Of a stretch of 64,000 nt of DNA, positions 18,121 through 33,800 are shown in pieces. The stretch's first letter is position 1; each line of letters begins with the position of its first letter. A program made the position numbers and the translations under genes. The stretch covers positions 16,350,266 through 16,414,265 of the forward strand of contig NC_091175.1 in the NCBI RefSeq assembly GCF_040958095.1. The letters run 5' to 3'. Source of the DNA: Procambarus clarkii (taxonomy: Eukaryota > Arthropoda > Malacostraca > Decapoda > Cambaridae). The notes under the pieces are model-generated. The model was not told the origin of the DNA. It did no database searches and saw nothing but the letters and a program-made list of their open reading frames with translations.

Positions 18121-18685
18121 ATCCTGCAACCGTGTTTACGCGCAGAGGATAAGGCTTTCACAAGCATGCTCATCAAAAATATAATTATTTGCTACTTCTT
18201 TCTCTTTTCTACTTAAATCTCCTTCTGCCACTGAATTCAAAACTGAAGGTACAAACAAAATAACATTAGCATATTTTGTTCAGATTAACAAGAATTACAT
18301 TTGTTAACATGAGTAATTAGATGTTATTGACAAATTTGTGAAAAAGATACTTTTCTCATCTACAAGTGAACCTTCAAGAGAATTCCTTGCAAGTGAACAT
18401 ACAAGTGAATTCCTTGCAAGTGAACCTACATATACCGACCAACGTTTAAGCTAATAAATGACAGCGCTCACATATAGGAGTAACACACATAGGAAATAAT
18501 TAGGCAAACCTTATTTCCAAATACATTAAATTTACAATTTACTAACCAATTGCGCTCTTCATATGCAATGAAAGCCAAATTTTGAAGAAAAAATCGATTG
18601 CTGAAAGTTCCAAGTTTTAAGATTAGATAAGAAAGTGGGAAAGAGAGGAAGACCGAGAGAGAGAGGGGGGGAGGGGGGAAGGGAG

Positions 18686-18688
<3 letters not shown>
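18121..18688. other. no gene seen
   Basis: AT-rich. Contains a few AAGTGAA(C/T) direct repeats (18360-18430). Nothing else recognised. Confidence 0.4.

Positions 18689-18774
<86 letters not shown>
18689..18774. repeat. (GA)n microsatellite, 86 bp
   Basis: Pure GA run, preceded by a G/A-rich lead-in with G runs. Confidence 0.97.
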
Positions 18775-18777
<3 letters not shown>

Positions 18778-18979
18778 CGGGAGGAAGAGTAAAACTCAAG
18801 ATAGAATCTAATACGCTGAAGGGCACCCTCTTCCATCTTAAATGAAATACATTATCCTTTCCAAATATTGCTGTTCTCTGGCCATAACTCAGACTCTTGT
18901 AGCAGTAAAGCCTAAATGTCTCTCAAGAAGTCAGATTAAAAAGAGAAACGAGAGGCTTTGACTAACTGCTGCCTTTGAC

Positions 18980-19400
18980 GTGCATGTAAGGAGTGGGGGA
19001 ATGGGGGAGATGTAAGGTATGGAAGAATGGGAGGGAAGTGGGGTGGGAAAAAAGGGATGGAAGGCGAGGGAACAGAGAGGGAAAGATGTGAGGACAGGGA
19101 ATGAGAGGTTATAGGATGGAAAGAGAGGGGGCTGCGAGTGAGGGGGACAGAATGAAGGACGGAATGGGAGATACAGAGAGGGAGCGTTGACAAGGGGAAG
19201 GAAAGAAAAATAGTGAAGGGTGAGTGAAAGAGGGGGTGGGAGAAGGAGGGTGAGGATAAATGAGAGGGGGGAGGGCGAGAAAGAGAGGGCAAGTGGGAGA
19301 GAGAAAGATTGAATGGGGGATAAAGAGGGTAAGTAGGGAAGGTGTATGTGAGAGGGGAAAGTAGGGGGTGACTGGGGGAGGGGGCGAGAAGGGATCGAAT
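18980..19400. repeat. purine-rich low-complexity tract, about 420 bp
   Basis: The + strand is almost entirely A and G with many GGG and GGGG runs (GAGTGGGGGAATGGGGGAG style). There is no fixed period. The long frames on - (Ser/Pro/Phe/Leu rich) come from composition. Confidence 0.85.
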
Positions 19401-19642
19401 AAAAGAAAAACAGAAAATTTGAAGAAATGTGCAGTGCTGGATATTGGCATACAGATCACTTGTCTCGATTGCAATGTTGCATCGCAGTATCATATTGCCA
19501 GTCACTGTTCCTGGCTTTGTCTCTTCGGCCTCTGTGTGTCTGTATCTGATGCTTTGTAGCACACTATGTCTGTCTGTCTGTCTTGAGTTGCGTGTGTATT
19601 TACATTGTGGCATGCTTGTCTGAATATGTGTGTGTGTGTGTG

Positions 19643-20197
19643 TACTCACCTAGTTGAGCTTGCGGGGGTTGAGCTCTGCCTTTTTGGTCCCGCCTCTCAA
19701 CTGTCAATCAACTGATGTACAGATTCCTGGTCCTACGGGGCTCTATCATATCTACATTTGAAACTGTGTATAGAGTCTGCCTCCACCACATCATTACTTA
19801 ATGCATTCCATTTGTAAACTACTCTGTCACTGAAAAAAAATCTTTATAATGTCTCTGTGGCTCATTTTGGTAGTAAGTTTCTACCTGTGTCCCCTTGTTC
19901 GTGTTCCACCAGCACTAAAGGGTTTGTCTTTATCCACCCTGTATATTCCCCTGAGAATTTTGTAGGTGGTTATCATGTCTCCTCTTACTCTTCTATTTTC
20001 TAGGGACGTGAGGTTCTGCTCTTTTAGCCTTTCCTCGTAGCTCATACCTCTCACTTCCGAGACGAGTCTGGTGGCATACCGCTGAATCTTTTCTAACTTT
20101 GTCTTGTGTTTAACTAGGTATGGACTCCAAGCTGGAGCTGCATATTCCAGGATTGGTCTGACATAAGTGGTATACAGGGTCCTGAACGGTCCTGAAC
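19643..20197 (-). pseudogene. LINE-A 3' fragment (RT C-terminus and 3' UTR)
   Basis: Read on -, it begins near RTLYTTYVRPILEYAAPAWSP and continues KLEKIQRYATRLVSEV, GMSYEERLKEQNLTSLENR, RGDMITTYKILRGIYRVDKD and GTRTRGHRWKL, with stops in the last part. The 3' UTR with CGGGACCAAAAAGGCAGAGC and CCCCCGCAAGCTCAACTAGG follows, then GTGAGTACAC passing into (AC)n (GT at 19626-19644 on +). 5' truncated; inactive. Confidence 0.9.
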
Positions 20198-20198
20198 G

Positions 20199-20540
20199 TA
20201 AGTACTTGCCTAGTTGTACTTACCAAGTTGTGCTTGCGGGGGTTGAGCTTTGGCTCTTTGGTTCAGCCTCTCAACTGTCATTCAACTAATGTACAGGTTC
20301 CTGGGCTTATTGGGCTCTATCATATCTACACTTGGAACTGTGTATGGAGTCAGCCTCCACTACATCACTTCCTAATGCATTCCATTTGTCTACTACTCTC
20401 ACAATGAAAATTTCTTTCTAACGTCCCTGTGGCTCATTTGGGTAATCAGTTTCCATCTGTGTCCCCTTGTTCGCGTACCACCCGTGTTAAGCAGTTTATC
20501 CTTTTCAACCCTGTCAATTCTGAGAATTTTGTAGATGTAC
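20199..20540 (-). pseudogene. second LINE-A 3' fragment, same orientation
   Basis: The tail (read on + as GTACTTGCCTAGTTGTACTT, TTGTGCTTGCGGGGGTTGAG) sits directly against the truncated 5' end of the previous copy. It includes the last ~70 codons of the RT region, decayed, plus the 3' UTR. Its own 5' end lies near 20538. Confidence 0.88.
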
Positions 20541-20559
20541 AAATTTTGTATGTGAGTGT

Positions 20560-20617
20560 GTGTGTACTCAGCTAATTGTGTCTACAGGATCGAGCATTGA
20601 CTCTTGGATCCCATCTT
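20560..20617 (-). mobile_element. minimal LINE-A tail insertion flanked by GT on both sides
   Basis: GTGTGTACTCAGCTAATTGTG then CTACAGGATCGAGCATTGAC and TCTTGGATCC. Only about 57 bp of the LINE-A tail lies between GT-rich DNA (left) and a long (GT)n tract (right). Confidence 0.8.
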
Positions 20618-20618
20618 G

Positions 20619-22315
<1,697 letters not shown>

Positions 22316-22603
22316 CTAATTTTTTTCTTATGAAATGATAAAGCTACCCATTTCATTATGTATGAGGTCAATTATTTTTTATTGGAGTAAAAATTAACGT
22401 AGATATATGACCGAACCTAACCATCCCTACCTAACCTAACCTAACCTATCTTTATAGGTTAGGTTAGGTAGCCGAAAAAGTTAGGTTAGGTTAGGTTAGG
22501 TAGGTTAGGTAGTCGAAAAAACATTAATTCATTAAAACTTGGCTTATTAGACAAATCGAGACTTGCATAGTAGGCTGAGAAGTGCGTTCTGGCTACTAGG
22601 TAC

Positions 22604-22606
<3 letters not shown>
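22316..22606 (-). mobile_element. TIR element (GTCGTACC family), one end missing
   Basis: Has the internal block (TTATGAAATGATAAAGCTAC, AACGTAGATATATGACCGAA), opposed CCTAAC and GGTTAG blocks around CTATCTTTATAG, and the terminal repeat ending CTGGCTACTAGGTACGAC at 22606, directly against (AT)n. The other terminal repeat is absent. Non-coding, so presumably mobilised in trans. Confidence 0.88.

Positions 22607-22695
<89 letters not shown>
22607..22695. repeat. (AT)n microsatellite
   Basis: Pure AT run between the end of a TIR element and the 3' end of a LINE-B remnant. Confidence 0.97.
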
Positions 22696-22698
<3 letters not shown>

Positions 22699-23116
22699 AA
22701 GGGAGTACCACCTCTGGCTGGAAGAAGGGGGACCCATAGCCTCGGAGGAAACCACACATAACGCATTGGAGGGAATGTGGGTCCCCTCCAATACAGTTTC
22801 TGTGTGCTTTTCTCCTACCACCCCCTTCCCTTTTCTTTTTTTTTCCTTTATTGTGTATTTAAAGGTTACAAAACATACAAGACAAATGCCTAAAGGTTAT
22901 GGATCTCTTGAAGCTCCTCCGCTTCTGGACAGGAACCGAGGACGCAGCAAGCATTTCCCCTCTGGATCGCCACACTGAGACGCTGAAATAAAAAACTGGA
23001 AGCCCTTGGGTCTCTGGTGACGTCAATGAGCTTGGACCCCAATTCCTTGAGAAATCCCAAGGCACTCTTGCCCCAGGGGCCATGCGTCTCAGACGCTATG
23101 GGAACAAAGAGGTATT

Positions 23117-23121
<5 letters not shown>
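22696..23121 (-). pseudogene. LINE family B C-terminal ORF plus 3' UTR
   Basis: On the - strand an open frame from about 23120 to TAG at 22890-22892 reads VPIASETHGPWGKSALGFLK, ELGSKLIDVTRDPRASSF and LFQRLSVAIQRGNACCVLG. This resembles the conserved C-terminal segment of LINE-type ORF2 proteins in marine invertebrates (assignment from memory of the family pattern). An AATAAAGG-A-rich stretch (22830-22856) follows, then GGGGTGGTAGGAGAAAAGC and finally CCAGAGGTGGTACTCCCTTCC before (AT)n. Related 3' ends lie at 32578 and 41826. 5' truncated at (AT)n. Confidence 0.7.

Positions 23122-23208
<87 letters not shown>
23122..23208. repeat. (AT)n microsatellite
   Basis: Pure AT run between the truncated LINE-B end and a complete TIR element. 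Confidence 0.97.
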
Positions 23209-23211
<3 letters not shown>

Positions 23212-23562
23212 GTACCTAGTAGCCAGAACGCACTTCTCAGCCTACTATGCAAGGCCCGATTTGCGTAATAAGCCAAGTTTTCATGAATGAATTGTTTTTT
23301 GACTACCTAACCTACCTAACCTAACCTAACCTATAAAGATAGGTTAGGTTAGGTTAGGTAGGGTTGGTTAGGTTCGGTCATATATCTACGTTAATTTTAA
23401 CTACAATAAAAAAAAATTGACCTCATACATAATGAAATGGGTAGCTTTATCATTTCACAAGAAAAAAATTAGAGAAAATATATTTATTCAGGAAAACTTG
23501 GCTTATTAGGCAAATCGGGCCTTGCATAGTAGGCTGAGAAGTGCGTTCTGGCTACTAGGTAC

Positions 23563-23565
<3 letters not shown>
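23209..23565 (+). mobile_element. TIR element (GTCGTACC family), complete, 357 bp
   Basis: The left end is GTCGTACCTAGTAGCCAGAA and the right end TTCTGGCTACTAGGTACGAC. The inverted repeats extend about 80 bp through CAAGGCCCGATTTGC and CCAAGTTTTC. The centre holds opposed blocks of CCTAA and TTAGG type words around CTATAAAGATAG. No ORF. Both sides are (AT)n, so any TA target duplication is hidden in the repeat. Confidence 0.92.

Positions 23566-23641
<76 letters not shown>
23566..23641. repeat. (AT)n microsatellite
   Basis: Pure AT run at the right end of the TIR element. Confidence 0.97.
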
Positions 23642-23647
<6 letters not shown>

Positions 23648-23816
23648 CGTCATGAAACGACCTCAAAAATGCACAAAATCAACATGTGAAAGTTAAGAGA
23701 ATCTTAGTGCTTTCGCTCATTACAGAGCGTCTTCAGAGACTAAGACAGAATGAAGCAGCTCGTTAGTGGACGAATGCGGCAAGTTTCTCGTTCCTTTCAC
23801 ATCTGGTTTTTGGTGC
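23642..23816. other. unclassified insert between (AT)n and (AC)n
   Basis: Contains TTAGTGCTTTCGCTCATTAC and GAGCGTCTTCAGAGAC. The layout resembles the arms of the palindromes at 32912 and 50889 (AAGTACTTTCG, then ATCTTCAGAAGG), suggesting a distant relative of the same repeat family. Confidence 0.4.
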
Positions 23817-24001
<185 letters not shown>

Positions 24002-25224
24002 ACTCGTGTTTAATTTACATAAATTATACACCAAAAAATTAGAAATTACACTCTCCGACAATATACTTACCGTGAAAAATAATTTATCGAATGCTGTAAC
24101 GAAGTCACAGGTGCAGCAGAACTTCATCGCGTCGTTCAAATGGTTTACGTAAATTTCAGCCCGATTCCAGAAGAGGAATTTTCGATCCAAAAATATAGAT
24201 AATTTACCTCATAGAGAAAGAACATTCTTTGTCTGTTCTCTATCGTTTGGTTAAAAGGGGAGCTTCGTAAGCTACATTCGATTGCCCAAGGTTTTGCATA
24301 CACAAATAGCCTAATAAATCAAACAAGCACCCAATAAGCCTGGCTCTAGTACGAGATATGAGAGCAAACTCTTGAAATCTTCTACAGGTAAACCGCAGTT
24401 AAACATGTTACTAAACTATTATAAAAAGTTTTTACCAGTACCGCAAAAACTCTTTCATAAGCACACAGTCCCTCAAGGGCTGTCTCTCGCTCCCAGCACC
24501 TCAAGAGCTGTGTGTCTCCTCGAGAATTTAAAAACTCTCTCACACACACACACACAGTGCCGTCAAGATCTAACACGCTCACATGAACTTTGACCCTCGG
24601 GATTGTTTACGTTATTCATACTTTCACAGGGTACGTCTTTCCACATTCGTACCCGGGTAGATGATGAGGAGCAATGTTCTCTCCTCTCTTTCACCTCACT
24701 CGTCGCTCTCCAATACATACGTCACTGTCATTTTTCACACGTCAATCTTTCATCACACACGCCACTGCCTAACCTCACACGCCACTCCCCTGACCTCACA
24801 CGCCACTGCCTGACCTCACACGCCACTCCCCTGACCTCATACGCCACTTCCCTTGGCCTGCCACGCCACTCCCCTTACACGTCACCCTCAACCATTAATC
24901 GAGGCCTTCGTTCCCACGCCACCTGATCATAACTCACGCTCCCCCTCACACATTCCTCATTGACACACATACACTACCTCTTCCTTCCCGGCGAAAGCTG
25001 TGCCCTTTCCATCTCATACTCGCCACATTCCCCTAGCTGAAAACCCCTAATACGCTACACTTATTCCTTCCCTTAACCTCCCTTTCCCTAATACACAACC
25101 CCTTACATTTCCTTGACTTGCTTTTACATTCTCTGTATACTGCGTTATATGTTCTGTTATTTATTCTTAATCACATTTTACTGATGCACTCTGTCTTTCG
25201 CTCACACTTGTAATCTGTTCTTTA
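24002..25224. other. no gene seen; degenerate CACACGCCACT repeats
   Basis: A run of TGACCTCACACGCCACT-like units, about 20 bp each, lies at 24755-24870. The remainder is pyrimidine-rich, unrecognised sequence. Confidence 0.5.
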
Positions 25225-25460
25225 ACATCTCTCCCCTCTTAGCTGTTTTTCAACATATATTCACCTGTTATCTGTTCTACATTTATCCTCCTGTTATCTA
25301 TTCTTCTACATCTATACTCCTGTTATATGTTCTTCAACATCTATCCACCTGTAATCTATTCTTCAACATCTATCCACCTGTAATCTGTTCTTCAACATCT
25401 TTCCACCTGTAATCTGTTCTTCAACATCTATCCACCTGTAATCTGTTCTTCAATATCAAC
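25225..25460. repeat. 29-bp minisatellite, about 8 copies, older at the left
   Basis: The unit contains CATCTATCCACCTGTAATCT and GTTCTTCAA. The last five copies (about 25325-25455) are nearly identical with a 29-bp spacing; earlier ones are diverged. Confidence 0.93.
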
Positions 25461-25654
25461 CCCCCCATCTTGCTATCTGTTCTTCATTAATAACCAATCT
25501 TGAGAACTTAAGAATAAAGGAAAGAGCTAAAGACCTATGCAACACAACTCCTTTCTATACTTAACTCAAATATGTCTAACCTACGTTTGAAACAATACAG
25601 TGATCTCATGTCTATAATGTTACCCGGTAATTTGTCCCATAATTCAACCACTTT

Positions 25655-26080
25655 GAACAAATCCACAAGCGCCGTGACGAGGATTCGAACCTGCGTCCGA
25701 GAGCATCCAAGACGCTGCCTTAATCGACTGAGCTAAGACATGGTCAAAAAGAGTTAAAACCTTGTGGATTTGTTCATTTGATGCATCACGCAACTGTGAT
25801 TTCTGTGTGTAATGAAGTAAGAGCAAAGAGGGAGAACGGCCTATTGACATAGCGCGAGTGCATGGGGGAAGTTGTGTAAAACCCTGGTTTGTGCCTCGGA
25901 GAGGCTGCAGGATCCAGTAAGTTCAGTAGAACGTCGGTTTCAACTCTTTTTGACCATGTCGTAGCTCAGTCGATTATTGCAGCGTCTGGGATGCTCTCGG
26001 ACGCAGGTTCGAATCCTCGTCATGGCCCTTGTGGATTTGTTCATTTGATGCATCACGCAATTGTGATTTCTGTGTGTTTA
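25655..26080. mobile_element. inverted pair of tRNA-derived SINEs, 106-bp arms
   Basis: The right copy on + has a tRNA-like head at 25954-26026 (GTAGCTCAGTCG as A box, GGTTCGAATCC as B box, CCATG/CATGG ends able to pair). Its tail reads CTTGTGGATTTGTTCATTTG and ATGCATCACGCAATTGTG. The left copy is the reverse complement. Arms 25655-25760 and 25937-26042 mirror each other. The spacer starts with a direct copy of the tail (25760-25812). The head folds poorly in the anticodon arm, so it is a SINE and not a functional tRNA gene. Confidence 0.85.
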
Positions 26081-27902
26081 ACCACTTTGTTTCCAAACTA
26101 CTATTTACTCAGGTCATATTTAATTCAATCAGGTCAAGAGACGGTTTATGTCCCTAGTTTAGAAAAATTTAGAAATTTCATCAATTTCAAATTGATGAAA
26201 TTTCTTTTTTATTTTAGAAAAAAATAGACAAAATATTTCTCAGATAATGATATTATATCCATTTCTCGAGTCATTTATATGAACAAATAATTTTAATAAT
26301 TCTATTTCAAAAACCTTAAGAGTCACTCTACATGTTATGTATAATATGTACCTTATATGTAAATGATTCGTAATTGACCGCTCCTGGTGTGTATATCGGT
26401 GACGTCATCAATTTCCAAGTCATAAAAAGCTCGAACAGATTCACAACCTTGCAAGAATGATTTAAATCAGTTACTGTTTATCACAAATTATCTCTAATAG
26501 TGGCAGCCTCGTATGGGTCAATAGGTCTTCTGAAGTTTCCTTTATTGTTACGGTCGTATTTCTTTAAGCAATTAGATGAAAAAGTTATTTATAGTTATTT
26601 TTATTTATTTTGGTTTGAGAAATGTCGATACAATGTCATATTTCAATATCAATAGCGTCTCAGCAATGTTATATAACCATTAATGTTAAGAGAAATAAGG
26701 TTAATTTTTCCATCTCTGAATATAAGATGATTTTAAATTTGTTAACATCACGTGAAAAGATAACTGTTAATATCTGATAATCTTCAACAGGCATGAAGAC
26801 ATCGCGCGTGCGTGGCTTCCCTCTAATGGTAAACAAACATGACGTCAACAGGCATTTGCGATTTCCCACTAATGGTATCCTAACATCTATTGTACCCTTT
26901 ACAGTATTTGTTGATTCCATCTTATTTCATTTAATCTAGGCATCATTCTATATTCTGAGAATATATAAAAGTAGTAATATCTACTGTGTGTGTGATATAT
27001 ACACGATGTCATCATGTTTAAGGAGCGAAAATGTATTGAGCAAAAGTATTATTATTCCTATTTGTTAAATCATATTAATTGTAAATATAATACACCAAAT
27101 CATTTGCAAACATACATGCATTCCGTGTATGGTCAGACAATTTATTGTCAGGGATAGTTTATTAATATTTACAAAACATAGCATTCAATTACACGAGATA
27201 AAAATTAATTTACTAATATTGATTTTTCATAGTAAATAACAATAAAAAAGCCTGATGATATCACAGCCACTGTCCGATGTCACCTGCCCATATTTATTTC
27301 CTCTTATTTAGTGTCCTCTTACAAATCTATAGTTACAATGAATTTATAATATTATCGAATATAATAGTATTATCGAATATAATTGTACTATGATGCACAT
27401 AGTTATATAACTATGTTAATCGTAGTACAAAGATTGACGCTCTAAGCTATTATGTAGTAGAATTTAATACTATTCACATTATTCAATCCGAAAAATGAAG
27501 CTAAAAAACTGACTGAAATATTCCTAGGCCTAATATAGCACTCACATGTATTATATTAAGCCTCAGATATTGTGTATTATGCCTAGAAAGGATAGATCAG
27601 TTTAGTTTGTCTTTGCAATATAAATATAAAATCCTTTCCGGTTGGTCAAAATTCAATAGCACCGATTTCTACTTTCTAATTGTGTTGTATGTCGGTATAT
27701 GTACTATGTTCCTCATCGTTACAATAAGTATTACCAAGCAGGAGGAAGGACTGATGCAGAGAAACCACATATGAAAAAAAAATCAAATAAATGCTAGAGT
27801 GTTTTGATCCCTCTTGGGCCTTAGTCAATATAGTATTCTGCTATTAACAAAGGCTCGAGACGAGTCAAAGAGCTCTAACATTTATTTATTTTTTTCAAAT
27901 GC
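26081..27902. other. AT-rich stretch, no gene seen
   Basis: Includes a 16-bp-arm hairpin at 26172-26204 (GAAATTTCATCAATTT mirrored) and a short TATCGAATATAAT direct repeat (27351-27382). No coding region recognised. Confidence 0.5.

Positions 27903-27990
<88 letters not shown>
27903..27990. repeat. (AT)n microsatellite, left flank of the 260-bp-unit palindrome
   Basis: AT run with one CA interruption. Confidence 0.96.
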
Positions 27991-31363
<3,373 letters not shown>

Positions 31364-31770
31364 GTCGTACCGAGTAGCCAGAACGCACTTCTCAGCCTAC
31401 TATGTAAGGCCCGATTTGCCTAATAAGCCAAGTTTTCCTGAATTTTTATATTTTCTCTAATTTTTTTCTTATGAAATGATAAAAATACCCATTTCATTAT
31501 GTATGAGGTAAATCTTTTTTTATTGGAGTTAAAATTAACGTAGATATATGACCGAACCTAACCAACCCTACCTAACCTAACCTAACCTATCTTTATAGGT
31601 TAGGTTAGGTTAGGTAGCCGAAAAAGTTAGGTTAGGTTAGGTAGCCGAAAAAGTTAGGTTAGGTTAGGTTAGGTAGTCGAAAAACAATTAATTCATGAAA
31701 ACTTGGCTTATTAGGCAAATCGGGCCTTGCATAGTAGGCATAGAGGTGCGTTCTGGCTACTAGGTACGAC
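31364..31770 (-). mobile_element. TIR element (GTCGTACC family), complete, 407 bp
   Basis: The ends are GTCGTACCGAGTAGCCAG and GGCTACTAGGTACGAC. The internal blocks are in reverse order relative to 23209. It is longer because the GTAGCCGAAAAAGTTAGG block is duplicated. It faces the next copy across 24 bp of AT. Confidence 0.92.
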
Positions 31771-31794
31771 ATATATATATATATATATATATAT
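31771..31794. repeat. (AT)12 between two TIR elements
   Basis: Short pure AT run separating head-to-head elements. Confidence 0.95.

Positions 31795-32519
<725 letters not shown>

Positions 32520-32577
<58 letters not shown>
32520..32577. repeat. (AT)n microsatellite
   Basis: Pure AT run between the fold-back insert and the LINE-B-type 3' end. Confidence 0.96.
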
Positions 32578-32580
<3 letters not shown>

Positions 32581-32735
32581 GGGGTACCACCACTGGTTTA
32601 ATTAAAGGGACCCACATCCTCGAAGAAGAAAATAAATAGTGTTCAGAGAAGATCTTGTGGATTCTCACTGAATACTTTAATCTTTTCCTCTCCTACCACC
32701 CCTACTATTTTTTTTTTTTTTTTTTAATATTTATT
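32578..32735 (-). mobile_element. LINE family B 3' UTR fragment
   Basis: AGGGGTACCACCACTGG next to (AT)n, then AAAGGGACCCACATCCTCG, and TTTTCCTCTCCTACCACCCC followed by a long T run (32709-32726). It matches the arrangement at 22696-22850, giving an A-rich tract followed by GGGGTGGTAGGAG on the - strand. Confidence 0.7.
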
Positions 32736-32755
32736 TTTTATATTTTTTTTTATTT

Positions 32756-32882
<127 letters not shown>

Positions 32883-33096
32883 TCACGAAAATAAACACGT
32901 GATTAAAAATGTGACAATGTCAGACCACGGAGGAAAAATGAAACAGGAATTTCCTTAAGTACTTTCGTATATTAATATTCAATATATATTCAATATATTA
33001 ATATTCAATATATATTCACTCCTTCTGAAGATGTATTAATATACGAAAGTACTTAAGGAAATTCCTGTTTCATTTTTCCTCCGTGGTCTGACATTG

Positions 33097-33099
<3 letters not shown>
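32883..33099. repeat. fold-back insert, 66-bp arms (AAGTACTTTCG family)
   Basis: Arms 32912-32977 and 33034-33099 mirror each other: TGACAATGTCAGACCACGG on the left, ends TGGTCTGACATTGTCA on the right. The spacer includes TCAATATATATTCAATATAT-type repeats and TCCTTCTGAAGATG. The left shoulder 32883-32911 (TCACGAAAATAAACACGTG) is the reverse complement of the right shoulder of the copy at 50889-51093. Confidence 0.92.

Positions 33100-33160
<61 letters not shown>
33100..33160. repeat. (AT)n microsatellite
   Basis: Pure AT run, right flank of the fold-back insert. Confidence 0.96.
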
Positions 33161-33162
<2 letters not shown>

Positions 33163-33329
33163 CAAAGGTCCTTCGTGGTGCTGCAATGAGGATTGGATCT
33201 TGATGAGGAAGTGGAGACCTCCCAATGACCTCATTTACAGACGAGTGACAGAGGCGACGATATTACGTCCTCGAGAAATACAGAAGAATGGTGCTGGAAA
33301 TTGAGCCTGGATCTGATTTATTGTTAAAG

Positions 33330-33452
33330 GTGTAGATGTGGGTGGGATCGATAGTGGGTAGGATGGATAGTGGGTGTAGATGTGAGTGGGGTGGATAGAG
33401 GAGGGTGTAGATGTGGGTGAGGTAAATAGAGGAGGGTGTAGATGTGGGTTTG
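33330..33452. repeat. degenerate GGTGTAGATGTGGGTG minisatellite
   Basis: GTGTAGATGTGGGTG-like words recur at about 33330, 33376, 33407 and 33436 with GGATAGAGGAGG between them; spacing about 30-45 bp. Confidence 0.85.
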
Positions 33453-33704
33453 AAGAGTGTGGTATAGGGCTGAACGGTTAGCCACACTTGAGGATAGAAA
33501 AAAAAGGTGTAACAATGTTTCTGATGTAGTAAGAAAGGAAAAGCTGTGGTAGAGTGTAATGAAAAGTGTACCTTCCGATTGGTGTGAACAGAAGGGTGTA
33601 GCTAAATTTTATAATTAAGAGTAGCAAGTAATGTAGATTTTAACCATAATTATTTTGACAGTCAATAGGGCTTAAATAACCCGGAAAATATGACTTCTTT
33701 TAGA

Positions 33705-33800
33705 GTCAACCTGATCATAAACGTATCCACAGTCAGCAAGATAATAAACGTATCTACAGTCGGCGTCGTCCTAAACGTATCCACTGTCAGCTTGATCGTA
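33705..33800. repeat. degenerate 30-bp minisatellite, about 3 copies
   Basis: ATAAACGTATCCACAGTCAG, then ATAAACGTATCTACAGTCGG and CTAAACGTATCCACTGTCAG, then a decayed fourth copy. Confidence 0.88.

Noticed and set aside
18936..19649. 237-codon frame on the - strand
   Set aside because: Ser/Pro/Leu/Phe composition follows the purine-rich tract; no domain or splice support.
22435..22515. True telomere or telomere-fusion site from TTAGG/CCTAA runs
   Set aside because: The TTAGG-type blocks are only 3-4 units long, opposed, and recur at the same place inside a TIR element.
25954..26026. Functional tRNA gene
   Set aside because: A and B boxes are present, but the anticodon arm does not fold into a normal 7-nt loop, and a SINE tail follows.
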